A stretch of DNA of 64,000 nucleotides from FEB-25 sp963822175 (GTDB lineage: Bacteria > Chloroflexota > Anaerolineae > Anaerolineales > UBA4823), in assembly GCA_963822175.1 (NCBI GenBank), contig CAWGGJ010000008.1:434001-498000 (forward strand), read 5' to 3'. Positions 19,953-29,760 of the stretch are shown here, one piece after another. The position numbers and the translations under genes are program-made. Position 1 is the first letter of the stretch. The number at the start of each line of letters is the position of its first letter. Below the pieces are notes generated by a model. The model saw only the letters and a program-made list of their open reading frames with translations. It made no database searches and had not been told where the DNA came from.

Positions 19953-21673
19953 GTGAATAATCCTACCAACCCCTCCAATGGTATTAAACGGTTCATTCCA
20001 GGTTTGGCTCTCTTTAAAGCCATCACGCCTGGATTGTTGAAAACTGAGTTTATTGTTGCAATCACAGTATTTGCTGTTCTTGTGCCATCGGCGATGGCTT
20101 TTGGTGATCTGGCGGGAGTCACACCCGTTGCCGGCCTGTATGTTGCCCTGGGCGCTATGGTGATGTATGCCCTTTTCGGCACATCAAGGCAGGTCATCAC
20201 TGGGCCTGAAGCCACCACCGCCATCCTGACCGCTACAGCCGTCGCACCTTTAGCAGCCGGCGACCCCGTGCGCTATGCGGCACTGGCCGCCATGACGGCT
20301 TTACTGGTTGGTGTGATTGCACTCCTTGCCCGGGTGGCTAAGCTGGGGTTCATCACCGACTTCCTTTCCAAGCCCATCCTGGTTGGCTATATCTTTGGTG
20401 CAAGCCTGATTGTGATCGGCAGCCAGCTTGGCAAGATGTTCGGCATCAAGCTGGAGAGCGACCAATTCTTCCGTCAGGTCGCCGAGCTCATCAGCCGCCT
20501 TGGCGAGACACACCTGCTCACTTTTGCCATTGGCATTGTCAGCATGGCAGCGCTGTTCATTATGCGCCGTATCAGCAAGAAACTACCCGGCCCTCTTGTC
20601 GTTGTCGTAATAGCGATCACCCTCTCGGCTGTCCTTGGCTGGCAAGCAAAGGGTGTGGCGGTTGTGGGCGCGGTACCGGCTGGGTTACCCCGGTTAACAA
20701 TACCGGCAGTTAGTTTTCAAGATATCCTTGCCCTTCTACCCGCTGCGATTGCACTCATGATTTTGATCTATGCGGATGAAATCCTGACTGCACGCGTATT
20801 CGCAACAAAACACGGTCAGAAGATTGACTCTAACCAGGAATTTGTGGCCATTGGAATGGCTAATATCGGAGCAGGTTTCCTCACCGGGTTTCCAGCGGCA
20901 CTGAGCGCCTCACGCACGGCAGTAAACGACCAGATGGGTGGCAAGTCGCAATGGGTGGGGATTTTCGCTACCGCACTCACCATCATTTTCTTATTATTCT
21001 TAACCCCACTGTTGGCTCCCTTGCCCACCGTCGCTCTGGGGGCGATCATCATCGTGGCTTCCATCGGGTTGATTGACATCCCTGCCTTTCGTTATCTACG
21101 AACGGTTCGCCGGACCGAATTTTTGTTGGCCGTGGTAACCGCCTTCGGAGTGCTGACGGTTGGCGTTTTACAGGGGATCCTCGTGGCAGTGGTATTGTCA
21201 CTGGTCAACGTCATCTATCACATCTCGCGGCCGCACGACGCACTGCTGGATGACGTGGATGCGAGCGGTGGCACGGTGTATCGTGGTGTTACCGATAAAG
21301 AGACCGTACTCACCGAGCCGGGACTGATCGTCTACCGTTTCGATGCCCCGCTCGTCTTTCCGAATGCCGCCTACTTTACCGAGCGTCTGGAAGAGCTGAT
21401 CACCAACGCCGGTGAAGGCTTAAATGTGTGATCCTGGATGCAGAACCCATTGGCGATTTCGATTCGACTGCCGCAGAGGCACTGGAAACTCTGGACGCGG
21501 ATTTGGAACGGCGGGGTATCGAATTATGGATTGCCCGAGCGAACGAGCCTTTGCGTGACCTCCTGCAAGTTACAGGGTTAACGATTAAGATCGGCGAGAA
21601 AAACATTTACCCATCTGTACGGGCAGCCGTACTTGCCTATCGTATCCGCTTTATTACAACAAAATCGAATTAA
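19953..21673 (+). CDS. SulP-family anion permease with STAS domain (one frameshift), copy 1
   Basis: The first frame (19953-21431, GTG start) carries the SulP membrane domain: SAMAFGDLAGVTPVAGLYVA, GTSRQVITGPEATTAIL, LSKPILVGYIFGASL, and SASRTAVNDQMGGKSQ. It breaks within the STAS domain at about 21424. The next frame (21428-21673) continues it with VILDAEPIGDFDSTAAEALE. One missing A in the AAAT near 21424 restores a normal LKCVILDAEPIGD strand. Family role: sodium- or proton-coupled transport of sulfate, bicarbonate or other anions; the substrate cannot be told from sequence. Arylsulfatase follows 13 bp later. It is the first of four SulP genes in 17.5 kb. Confidence 0.85.
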
Positions 21674-21686
21674 AAGGAGAATGAAT

Positions 21687-24050
21687 ATGGCACTTAAGAT
21701 TTACAAAGAAGGAACCCCGTTTACAGGTGTAATCGGCCGTACGACAGAAGAATCGTCGCCTGCCTGGCCGGAGCCACCCCGCCCGCCGGAGGGTGCACCC
21801 AATGTGATTTTCTTCGTGTTGGATGACGTCGGTTACGGGCAGTTATCCAGCTTTGGCGGATTGGTCGAGACACCCGTACTGGACAGCCTGGCTGATAACG
21901 GCCTGCGTTACACCAACATGCATACAACAGCCCTGTGCTCACCCTCACGCGGCTGCATTCTGACCGGACGAAACCATCACTCCATTGGGTTGGCCTCGAT
22001 CACCGAGACCTCCACCGGCTACCCTGGCTATAATGGCATCCTGCCCTTTGACAGGGGCATGCTGAGTGAGATGCTGCTACCACAAGGCTACAACACTTTC
22101 TGTGTTGGCAAATGGCACCTTACACCGCCCGAACACACCACCGCAGCCGGTCCTTACGACCGTTGGCCACTTGGGCGTGGCTTTGAACAATTCTACGGCT
22201 TTTTGGGCGGCGAAACCAACCAGTGGTTTCCGGAACTGACTTACGATAATCATGTGATCGAAGCGCCCATGCGGCCAGAAGAAGGCTACCACTTGAGCAT
22301 CGATCTAGCCGACAAAGCCATCGAGTTCATTCAAGATGCGCACGTTAATGCTCCAGACAAGCCTTTCTTCCTGTATTACGCCACCGGTGCCGGGCACGCT
22401 CCGCACCATGTGCCCAAAGAATGGGCGGATAAATACAAGGGCAAGTTCGATATGGGTTGGGACAAATACCGCCAGATCGTCCACCAACGCCAGCTTGAGA
22501 TGGGTATTATTCCTCCAGGCACCGAGCTTTCTGCGCACGACCCGGATGTACCAGTTTGGGACACGCTCCCGGACGATACCAAGCGGTTGTTTAGCCGCTT
22601 TATGGAGGTCTATGCCGGCTTTGTCAGCTTCACCGATCACCACTTCGGGCGCATCCTAAAGTTCCTAGAGGAGATCGGCGAGCGCGATAACACGCTGATC
22701 ATCGTCGTCTCCGATAACGGTGCCAGCTCCGAGGGCGGTCCGGTTGGCTCGCTCAACGAGATGTTCTTCTTTAACAACGTCAAGGAATCGCTCGAGGACA
22801 ACTTCAAGATGCTCGATAAGCTGGGCGGTGTTGAGACTAACAACCACTACCCCTGGGGCTGGACCAATGCCGGCAATACGCCTTTCCGCCGCTGGAAGCG
22901 CGAGACCTACCGGGGCGGCACCACCGATCCATGCATCGTGTCCTGGCCCAAGGGTATCCAGGTGCAAGGAGAGATTCGCCAACAGTACGGGCATATCATC
23001 GATTTCGTCCCGACAGTCCTTAAATCGTTGGGGATTGAAGCACCTTTGAGCATCCGTGGCGTGACCCAGGCTCCCATCGATGGGATCAGTTTTGCCCACA
23101 CATTCAATGATGGAAAAGGACCCAGCCATCACCACACCCAGTACTTTGAGATGTTTGGTCATCGCTCGATCTACCACGACGGTTGGCGGGCGGTCTGTCC
23201 CTGGCCGGGTACCAGCTTCACCGAGGCTGCCAAGAAGGACCGCCGGTTTGGTACCCCAATCGATAACCAGGTACTCCTGGACATCGAGTCCCACGACTGG
23301 GAGCTGTACCACCTCGACACGGACTATTCCGAAACCCACAACCTGGCTGCTGAGCATCGCGACAAGCTGATCGAGTTGATCGGACGCTGGTGGGCAGAAG
23401 CGGGCAAGTACCAGGTGCTGCCGATCGATGGCAGCGCCCTGCAACGTCTCAACGTGGAGCGACCGACCATCGCCACGCCGAGGAACAAATTCGTCTATTA
23501 TCCGGGTGGGTCGGGGATTCCCTTCACCGCTTCGCCCAGGACCTACAACCGCCCTTGGAGCATTACTGCCGAGGCAGTGATCCCAGCGGGTGGTGCAGAG
23601 GGCATCCTGCTGGCTCAGGGCGGCAACACTGGCGGATATACCTTCTTCGTCAAGGATCACCGGCTCCACTTCCTTTATAATCACCTGGGCCGGGACAGGT
23701 TCTGGCTGCATTCCAGCGAAACGATTCCGGAAGGCATAGTCGAGCTGCGTTATGAGTTCGAGCCGACCGGCAAGCCCGACGTTACCCAGGGAAAAGGGGT
23801 GCCTGCTCGCGGCCAGCTATACATCAACCGCAAATTGGTCGCCAGCATCGACATGCCCTTCTCGATCCTGAACATGTGGGGAACGGAAGGTCTGACCTGT
23901 GGCTATGACGGCGGCGATCGCGTGGCACCGGATGAATACAGCGATGCGTTCACCTTTACTGGTATCCTCAAGCGTGTCACCATGGATCTTTCCGGCGAGC
24001 TGATCCCGGACACCGAAGCTGACATGAAAATCGCCATGGCGCGGCAGTAG
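21687..24050 (+). CDS. Arylsulfatase, Cys-type (formylglycine-dependent)
   Basis: A protein of 787 residues. I choose ATG 21687, 6 bp after AAGGAGA; ATG 21681 sits directly on the ribosome binding site. Metal ligands begin with the VLDDVGYG pair (Asp46, Asp47). The sulfatase signature is CSPSRGCILTGRNHH, with Cys84 as the residue to be oxidised to formylglycine. GKWHLTPPEH, then SDNGASSEGG, which carries late metal ligands, follow the alkaline-phosphatase superfamily order. The C-terminal part after about 590 is a beta-rich, lectin-like domain. No signal peptide is seen, so it appears cytoplasmic, unlike many sulfatases. Released sulfate could leave or enter through the neighbouring SulP proteins. 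The matching anaerobic maturase is encoded at 34.4 kb. Confidence 0.92.
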   Translation: MALKIYKEGTPFTGVIGRTTEESSPAWPEPPRPPEGAPNVIFFVLDDVGYGQLSSFGGLVETPVLDSLADNGLRYTNMHTTALCSPSRGCILTGRNHHSIGLASITETSTGYPGYNGILPFDRGMLSEMLLPQGYNTFCVGKWHLTPPEHTTAAGPYDRWPLGRGFEQFYGFLGGETNQWFPELTYDNHVIEAPMRPEEGYHLSIDLADKAIEFIQDAHVNAPDKPFFLYYATGAGHAPHHVPKEWADKYKGKFDMGWDKYRQIVHQRQLEMGIIPPGTELSAHDPDVPVWDTLPDDTKRLFSRFMEVYAGFVSFTDHHFGRILKFLEEIGERDNTLIIVVSDNGASSEGGPVGSLNEMFFFNNVKESLEDNFKMLDKLGGVETNNHYPWGWTNAGNTPFRRWKRETYRGGTTDPCIVSWPKGIQVQGEIRQQYGHIIDFVPTVLKSLGIEAPLSIRGVTQAPIDGISFAHTFNDGKGPSHHHTQYFEMFGHRSIYHDGWRAVCPWPGTSFTEAAKKDRRFGTPIDNQVLLDIESHDWELYHLDTDYSETHNLAAEHRDKLIELIGRWWAEAGKYQVLPIDGSALQRLNVERPTIATPRNKFVYYPGGSGIPFTASPRTYNRPWSITAEAVIPAGGAEGILLAQGGNTGGYTFFVKDHRLHFLYNHLGRDRFWLHSSETIPEGIVELRYEFEPTGKPDVTQGKGVPARGQLYINRKLVASIDMPFSILNMWGTEGLTCGYDGGDRVAPDEYSDAFTFTGILKRVTMDLSGELIPDTEADMKIAMARQ

Positions 24051-24077
24051 AAACGGGCGCGATAGTAACGATAGTTA

Positions 24078-24106
24078 CCCGAAGGGTTCCCAAAGAACCC
24101 TTCGGG
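24078..24106 (+). terminator. Perfect 11-bp hairpin between arylsulfatase and DUF6325 genes
   Basis: The arms CCCGAAGGGTT (24078-24088) and AACCCTTCGGG (24096-24106) pair perfectly around a 7-base loop. It starts 28 bp after the arylsulfatase stop. No T run follows, so it may be an RNA-stabilising or attenuating hairpin and not a strong Rho-independent terminator. Confidence 0.5.
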
Positions 24107-24135
24107 CATCAACAAAAAACCAAAGGAGTCAGACA

Positions 24136-24561
24136 ATGTTCGACCTTCCATTGGAATATGCCTTGATTAAATTTGAGAACGCCAGGCCCTCAGGCAAGGT
24201 TGTCCCAGAGCTTCTGGATTTGGCGGCGCGTGGCATTGTACGCTTTGTAGACATCGTCTTCATCCAAAAAGAGGCAGACGGCAACACGCGCACCGTCGAA
24301 CTCAACGATCTCGACCCCGAGTCGTACGAGATGTTCGTTCCTATGGGCGAGCACGTTTCCAGCCTTTTTACGAACGACGACCTGGAGATCGTGGCGAGCA
24401 AACTCCCCAAGAATTCTGCAGCGATGCTCATCCTGTGGGAGAATCTGTGGGTCGCCAATCTCCGCCAGGCCATCCTGGATGCTGGCGGCGAGTTGCTTGA
24501 ACGTGAGCAGATTGCTCCAGATGTGGTGGAGCAATTCAAAAAGGAACTGGCCGCGATATAG
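24136..24561 (+). CDS. DUF6325-family protein, copy 1
   Basis: A soluble protein of 141 residues with ATG behind AAAGGAG. It begins FDLPLEYALIKFENARPSGK, then LLDLAARGIVRFVDIVFIQK, and later AAMLILWENLWVANLRQAI. The same pattern appears in the gene at 45465 (GPIDFLALEFKGNKFSGE, MMVENLWAIKFGEAV), so the two are paralogues. I assign it to the DUF6325 (DUF1269-related) group from memory of that pattern. Function is unknown. It lies between the arylsulfatase and the Gly/Pro repeat peptide. Confidence 0.75.
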   Translation: MFDLPLEYALIKFENARPSGKVVPELLDLAARGIVRFVDIVFIQKEADGNTRTVELNDLDPESYEMFVPMGEHVSSLFTNDDLEIVASKLPKNSAAMLILWENLWVANLRQAILDAGGELLEREQIAPDVVEQFKKELAAI

Positions 24562-24598
24562 CGCGATCAAGTTTTATCCTTAGAAAGGAGTTAGATAT

Positions 24599-24835
24599 AT
24601 GAGCCCAAGAAGAGGACCTAATCCTCCCGGACCTGTTGGCGGTGTTGGTCGGGGACCGAACCCTCCCGGACCTGTTGGCGGAGTTGGCCATGGACCGAAC
24701 CCCCCCGGACCGGTTGGCGGAGTTGGTCGGGGACCGAACCCCCCCGGACCGGTTGGCGGGGTTGGTCGGGGACCGAACCCCCCCGGACCGGTTGGCGGAG
24801 TTGGTAGACGCAACGGCCCTGGACTTTTACGATAA
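24599..24835 (+). CDS. Small Gly/Pro-rich tandem-repeat protein, 78 aa
   Basis: A good ribosome binding site (AAAGGAG) precedes the ATG. After MSPRR come five nearly identical 13-residue units GPNPPGPVGGVGR (the second ends in H), then RNGPGLLR. The units resemble elastin- or collagen-like sequence and should be disordered. Base changes among units are mostly silent (CCT/CCG, AAT/AAC), which suggests that the protein frame is the one under selection. The frames on the other strand and the third frame are open only because of the repeat. Function is unknown. Confidence 0.6.
   Translation: MSPRRGPNPPGPVGGVGRGPNPPGPVGGVGHGPNPPGPVGGVGRGPNPPGPVGGVGRGPNPPGPVGGVGRRNGPGLLR
24614..24808 (+). repeat. 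Five tandem copies of a 39-bp unit
   Basis: Units begin at 24614, 24653, 24692, 24731 and 24770. Each is 39 bp and encodes 13 residues of the Gly/Pro-rich peptide. The last three copies are closest to each other, which suggests recent expansion by slippage. Confidence 0.9.
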
Positions 24836-24917
24836 GCAGAGCACCGCATCCTTTATGGGAAGCGTACTGAGATGAATCAGCTCAGTTTGAAGATCGATTA
24901 GGAGCGGTAGAAAATTG

Positions 24918-24957
24918 TATAATATTGGGAGGTGTGTATCGTCAGGTGCACACCTCC
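24918..24957 (+). promoter_or_regulatory. Possible -10 box followed by a 9-bp inverted repeat
   Basis: TATAAT lies at 24918-24923, without a clear -35 at normal spacing. Directly after it, GGAGGTGTG (24928-24936) and CACACCTCC (24949-24957) form a perfect inverted repeat at the expected transcription start. This may be an operator or a 5' UTR hairpin for the membrane protein gene at 25005. Confidence 0.35.
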
Positions 24958-25004
24958 AAAAATAAATACCCTGATGCCTATTTTGTTAGCTCGGAAGCTG
25001 AAAA

Positions 25005-25688
25005 ATGGAAACAGACAACGCTCTTAACAGGTCAAAGCTGACGACCCCACGCGCAGCAGCAATTGCCGGGATAATATTCTCTGTGCTGCTCCTCATCAGC
25101 CTGGTGCTCATCCGGATTTCAGTGCCTAACGATCCTCAGGAGGCAGGAACCTGGCTTTCTGGTGATTGGAAAAATGTAAACCTGGCTTTGAATCTGCTGC
25201 CATTTGCGGGTATCGCTTTCTTGTGGTTCATCGGTGTGGTGCGTGACCGTCTTGGAAGCAGTGAAGATCGTCTCTTTGCTACCGTGTTCCTGGGGAGTGG
25301 GCTCCTGTTTCTAGCTATGCTATTTTCCTCATCAGCGGTAGCTGGTGCAATTATTTCTGTCTATGGCGCTTCCCCGAATATGCTGATTTCTTCGGGGATC
25401 TATACTTTTGGCCGTACTTTGACCTATGAGATCATGACAGTTTATACGATGAAAATGGCTGGTGTGTTCATGCTCTCTACCAGCACCTTATCACTGCGCA
25501 CGGGTATTTTCCCGCGCTGGATGGCATTTCTTGGAATGGTGCTGGCCCTTCTACTCATGCTTACCATCAACTTGTTTTTCTGGGCTCCCCTGGTATTTCC
25601 ACTGTGGATTTTGCTGATCAGTGTGCACATCCTGCTGGCAAATTTGCGAAAACCGAGGACCGAACAAACTGTACAGAACGCTAATTAA
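25005..25688 (+). CDS. Multi-pass membrane protein of unknown function, 227 aa
   Basis: The start ATG at 25005 lacks a strong ribosome binding site. About six membrane helices are visible: AAAIAGIIFSVLLLISLVLI, then around 50-75, 90-125, 145-165 and two near 175-210. A short cytoplasmic-like tail ends in KPRTEQTVQNAN. I do not recognise a named family. Its place between the DUF6325 region and a K+ channel suggests a role in the envelope or ion balance, but that is only context. Confidence 0.7.
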   Translation: METDNALNRSKLTTPRAAAIAGIIFSVLLLISLVLIRISVPNDPQEAGTWLSGDWKNVNLALNLLPFAGIAFLWFIGVVRDRLGSSEDRLFATVFLGSGLLFLAMLFSSSAVAGAIISVYGASPNMLISSGIYTFGRTLTYEIMTVYTMKMAGVFMLSTSTLSLRTGIFPRWMAFLGMVLALLLMLTINLFFWAPLVFPLWILLISVHILLANLRKPRTEQTVQNAN

Positions 25689-25797
25689 TCAGATTCGGCT
25701 GAGAGCCTAAGTGAAGAACCTTAAAAAAAGCAAAGAATAAACGCCTTTAAAATGCACGTCAAATGAAGTTGATGTTAACTAATACAGGAGGAATTCA

Positions 25798-26624
25798 ATG
25801 GCGCAAACAAATGCCTCTCCAAAACCGAAAAGTAATTCTTACACCATATTTATCTTCGTCCTGACTATTTTCTCCCTGGTGGTCATGGTGGTGATGTTAA
25901 TCCCATGGCTTGATGACGAAACTGTCAAAGTACTTTCATTTTACGACAACCTGATCTGTGCCATTTTCCTGATCGACTTTTTAATAACCTGAGGAACTCA
26001 CCCAAGAAATCCGACTACTTTATTAAGGATCGCGGTTGGCTGGATCTACTTGGCTCAATCCCTTCGCTGGGACTTTTTACCAATGCAGGTAAATATGCCG
26101 GCCTCTTTCGCCTGGCGCGCCTGAGTCGCCTGGCTCGCATTGCGCGGCTGATGAAAGGTGGGGGAAAGGAAGCGTTAATCAAAGATGTACTGGCTAATCG
26201 TAGCCGTTATACTGGATTTATCACCATCCTACTTACCATCATCACCCTGACTACCTGCAGTGTGCTCGTCCTGCAATTTGAAAGCAAATCAACTGATGCT
26301 AATATCAAAACGGGTTGGGATGCACTTTGGTACGCCGTCGTGACCATTACTACGGTGGGTTATGGCGACTTTTATCCCAAAACAGTGTTAGGTAGAATCT
26401 CAGGAATGTTCATCATGTTTGCCGGGGTTGGCATCATCGGTGTGTTAGCCAGCATTTTATCCAGCTTGTTGGTTGGTGCGCCGGCTGCCTCTGAAGAGGA
26501 AGACGCGCCCACTGAAGTGCCTGCACTCCCGGTTGAAAATGAATTAGCAGTGATCAAAAGTGAGCTTGCTGAGATGCACCGGCTGTTGGAAAAAATATCG
26601 GTGGAAAAAAATTTAAAGGAATAA
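25798..26624 (+). CDS. Voltage-gated-type potassium channel (one frameshift)
   Basis: Frame one (25798-25992) holds S1 and the start of S2 (TIFIFVLTIFSLVVMVVML, LICAIFLIDFL) and then stops. From about 25981 the third frame continues with NLRNSPKKSDYFIKDRGWLD, an Arg-rich S4-like segment (RLARLSRLARIARLMK) and S5. The selectivity filter is TTVGYGD near 26352, followed by S6 and a coiled C-terminal tail (ENELAVIKSELAEMHRLLEK). The frame starting at 26151 covers only the second half. One missing T in the TTTTT run at 25979-25983 would join both parts. Family role: K+-selective, voltage-sensing tetrameric channel in the inner membrane. AGGAGG precedes the ATG. Confidence 0.85.
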
Positions 26625-26669
26625 ACCGGACTTCGTTTTCCTAACCAATCTGAGTTAGTGGAGGGTGCC

Positions 26670-27959
26670 ATGATCGACCCACATGCGAAACTTATCGCCT
26701 ACCTTCGATTGATGTTACTGGTAGCTCTTCTTGGGGCAGTCAGTGCAGTGATCACCTTTGTATTTATTGCCCTGGTAAATGTTATTACAGACCTGTTATG
26801 GAAACAAGCTCCAATCGCACTTGGGATAGACACCCGGCTGTTCACCTTTGTGCTCTGTACCTTTGGGGGTCTGGTAGTTGGACTGCTGGTGAAGATCTTC
26901 GGTGATCATAACGCTATCTTTGCCGAGCTGATGCAGGAATTTGGGAAAACCGGGCGTTTTAACTATCACCATGCACCCGGGATCGTGATCACTGCTTTTG
27001 TCTCTCTTGTCTCGGGAGGCAGCCTGGGGCCTGAAGCACCGCTTGCGGACGCCTGTGGTGGGGTGGGGACATTGGCTGCGGAAAAGCTCAAGCTCGATGA
27101 GCAGGAGACGCGCACGATGGGCTATGGTGGTTTAAGTGCCATGCTCGGTGCTTTTGTCACCAATCCGTTTGGAGGGGCATTATTAAGTTTAGAGTCAGCT
27201 CAGGGCGGAGCGACGGGAACGATGCTCTATTTTTGGACGCTCTTTCCCGCCCTATTGGCATCGGCGGTGGCCACAATGGTCTTTGTTGGATTATCAGGCA
27301 GCTTCATGGGTACATTATTCTCTTTCCCCGATTATGTGCCAGTGGTTAAAGACCTGATCGTGGCTATTCCATTCAGCCTGGTGGGTGGCGTGGCAGGTGT
27401 GCTCTTTATGCTCATGTTCAAATGGATACGACAACTGATGCAACCCATGAAGAGCCGTGTAGTGTGGCGTGGGTTGATCGGTGGTTTGGGCATGGGGATC
27501 ATCGGGGCGTTGTTGCCGCTGACCCTGTTTTCAGGGGAAGAACAAACAGGTGAGATGATCGAACAAGCAGCTGAGATCGGCGTTATTATGCTGATCGTAT
27601 TGGCACTAGCAAAACTATTCTCCACTTCCCTCCTGCTGGCCACCGGTTGGAAAGGTGGTTATATCTTCCCGATCATGTTCGCCGGGGTCGCCCTGGGAAT
27701 GGCAGGCCATCTCCTGTTTCCTGCTACTCCCGTGGCGGTAACTGTGGCGGCCACACTGGCAGGTGCTCTGGTGGCATCCTTGAAAGCGCCTTTGTTCGCT
27801 GCGCTCTTCACCCTGTCCATGGTCCAGGCAGAAACGGCACCAGTGGTTGCAGTTGCCGTCATAATTAGCGCATTCATGGTTGCTCTTTTAGGGATGCGCG
27901 AAGCTCGCCGTGCTCAAGCCCTGGCACAGGCTGAATCAAAGAATATTGAGATATCGTAA
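26670..27959 (+). CDS. ClC-family chloride channel/antiporter
   Basis: A protein of 429 residues. I start at ATG 26670 behind GGAGG; a GTG at 26658 lies on the ribosome binding site. The signature GSLGPEAP (residues 117-124) matches the ClC GxxGPxxP filter with Glu122 in the gating-glutamate place of that motif. A second conserved region reads TGWKGGYIFP, near the GGIFxP region of the family. About ten to eleven helices are visible. Whether it is a channel or an H+/Cl- exchanger cannot be told. It lies between the K+ channel and the second SulP gene and ends 15 bp before the latter, so the two are probably co-transcribed. Confidence 0.88.
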   Translation: MIDPHAKLIAYLRLMLLVALLGAVSAVITFVFIALVNVITDLLWKQAPIALGIDTRLFTFVLCTFGGLVVGLLVKIFGDHNAIFAELMQEFGKTGRFNYHHAPGIVITAFVSLVSGGSLGPEAPLADACGGVGTLAAEKLKLDEQETRTMGYGGLSAMLGAFVTNPFGGALLSLESAQGGATGTMLYFWTLFPALLASAVATMVFVGLSGSFMGTLFSFPDYVPVVKDLIVAIPFSLVGGVAGVLFMLMFKWIRQLMQPMKSRVVWRGLIGGLGMGIIGALLPLTLFSGEEQTGEMIEQAAEIGVIMLIVLALAKLFSTSLLLATGWKGGYIFPIMFAGVALGMAGHLLFPATPVAVTVAATLAGALVASLKAPLFAALFTLSMVQAETAPVVAVAVIISAFMVALLGMREARRAQALAQAESKNIEIS

Positions 27960-27974
27960 TCAGGATAATGAGTC

Positions 27975-29723
27975 ATGGCAACCAAATCACTCACAGACCA
28001 AAAAACCGCAAGTAAATTAAGCCGGTTCATACCCATCCTGGCATGGCTACCGCGTTATAACCGCACCTGGCTGGTGGCTGACATCATTGCAGGCTTGACC
28101 CTGTGGGGTCTTGTTGTTCCAGAAGGCATGGCTTATGCTGGGGTGGCTGGCTTGCCTGCACAAGCCGGCTTATATACGCTAGTTGCTTCACTGCTTGTCT
28201 ACGCCTTATTTGGTTCCTCGCGCCATCTCTCCGTTGGTGCCACCTCCGCCACAGCCGCTTTGATTGCTTCGACAGTGATTGCCCTGGGTGCAACCACTGC
28301 GGATATGACGACATACTATGCCTACGCCGTCATGCTGGTCCTGGTTATTGGGGTTGTGTTCCTGGTTGCAGGTCTGGCGCGCCTGGGCTGGGTGACCCAG
28401 TTCCTGTCGAAGCCGGTCATGGATGGTTTTGTCACCGGCTTGGCGATTTTTGTGGCTGTGGGTCAGCTCAACAAACTGTTTGGGGTGGAAAAAGGTGAGG
28501 GGAATGTATTTGAGAAGTTTTTCTATATCATCAAGCAGCTTCCAGAAGCCAACTGGGTGACTTTTACCGTGGGTGCTTTAGCCCTAGCACTATTGTTCCT
28601 GCTACCGCGTTGGAACAAGAAGATACCTGCTGGTTTGGTGGTGTTATTCGCCTCCATAGCAGTAAGCTCTATTTTCGAGCTCGAAGCGAATTATGGAGTG
28701 GCAGTGGCAGGGGTGCTACCACAAGGACTGCCCTCCCTGGCATTTCCAAAGGTACCACTAAATACCATTGTGGAAATGATCCTGCCTGCCATTGGTATTT
28801 TCCTTGTTGCATATAGCGAAGCCCTAGGCGTGGCACGCGAGTTCGGTGAAAAACATCATTACGAAGTCGACCCTGATCAGGAGTTAAATGCTCACGCCAT
28901 TTCCAATATCGTCAGTGGATTGTTTGGGGGGATGATCGCCGCTGGTGGCATGTCTGCCTCTGCGGTTAAAGAGGGGGCAGGTGGTCGTTCGCAAATTGCG
29001 AATATTGTAGCCTGGGTGGTTACCCTGGTAACGCTGCTTTTCCTTACGCCCTTATTTGCCAGCCTGCCTGAAGCGGTTCTAGCAGCATTGATCATCCACG
29101 CCATCTGGCACATCATCACTGCCCGAAAACTAGAGAAGATACTCTTGGTATCAAAAACTGAGTTCGGGTTGGCAGCGCTCACCCTGGCAGGTGTGTTGTT
29201 TATCGACGTCTTGGAGGGTATGATGATTGGATTAGTGGCTTCTGTGCTCCTGGTCCTCTATCGATCAAGCCGCCCTCATTTGGCCTCTCTGGGACGTGTC
29301 CCGGGTATTCCCGGTGCATATTCTGCCCTGGACAGGCATCCTGATAGCATTGCCATTCCGGGCATCCTGATCTTCCGTCTGGATGCACCAATTTATTATG
29401 CTAATGCCCTGACCGTTCGGGAGCAAGCAAAAACCTTGTTAGAAAAGACTCAACCACCTCCCCACGCAATAATACTGGGTTCCGCTGGTCAAGATTCATT
29501 GGATATTACCAGTGCAGACATGTTGAAAGGGTTGCTGACGGAGCTGCGGGACCAGGGCATAGATATTTATGTGGCTGAATTGCATGGGACAATCAGAGAA
29601 TTTATTCAACGGACAGGGATAATGGAAATTATTGGAGAAGATCACATCTTCCCAACCATTGACGCTGCTGTTCGTTACGTAGAAAAATCAGCTGGATTTG
29701 ACGCAAACAGTGCAGATGCGTGA
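27975..29723 (+). CDS. SulP-family anion permease with STAS domain, copy 2
   Basis: An intact SulP protein of 582 residues. The signature begins VVPEGMAYAGVAGLPAQAGL, then GSSRHLSVGATSATAAL, LSKPVMDGFVTGLAI, and MSASAVKEGAGGRSQ. The C-terminal STAS domain starts near ILIFRLDAPIYYANA and contains DSLDITSADMLKG in place of the usual DxTG/S strand. Transported anion is unknown; sulfate, bicarbonate and chloride are all known for the family. It follows the ClC gene by 15 bp and precedes the AI-2E-family gene by 37 bp. Confidence 0.92.
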   Translation: MATKSLTDQKTASKLSRFIPILAWLPRYNRTWLVADIIAGLTLWGLVVPEGMAYAGVAGLPAQAGLYTLVASLLVYALFGSSRHLSVGATSATAALIASTVIALGATTADMTTYYAYAVMLVLVIGVVFLVAGLARLGWVTQFLSKPVMDGFVTGLAIFVAVGQLNKLFGVEKGEGNVFEKFFYIIKQLPEANWVTFTVGALALALLFLLPRWNKKIPAGLVVLFASIAVSSIFELEANYGVAVAGVLPQGLPSLAFPKVPLNTIVEMILPAIGIFLVAYSEALGVAREFGEKHHYEVDPDQELNAHAISNIVSGLFGGMIAAGGMSASAVKEGAGGRSQIANIVAWVVTLVTLLFLTPLFASLPEAVLAALIIHAIWHIITARKLEKILLVSKTEFGLAALTLAGVLFIDVLEGMMIGLVASVLLVLYRSSRPHLASLGRVPGIPGAYSALDRHPDSIAIPGILIFRLDAPIYYANALTVREQAKTLLEKTQPPPHAIILGSAGQDSLDITSADMLKGLLTELRDQGIDIYVAELHGTIREFIQRTGIMEIIGEDHIFPTIDAAVRYVEKSAGFDANSADA

Positions 29724-29760
29724 TGAGGATCGAGAATATCAAGCTTGAGGAGAAAAATGA

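Noticed and set aside
24614..24808. CRISPR-like array
   Set aside because: The units are directly adjacent without spacers and encode a peptide.
24580..24849. Minus-strand 89-residue frame over the 39-bp repeats
   Set aside because: It is open only because the repeat unit has a length divisible by three; it has no ribosome binding site, while the plus-strand frame has a good one.
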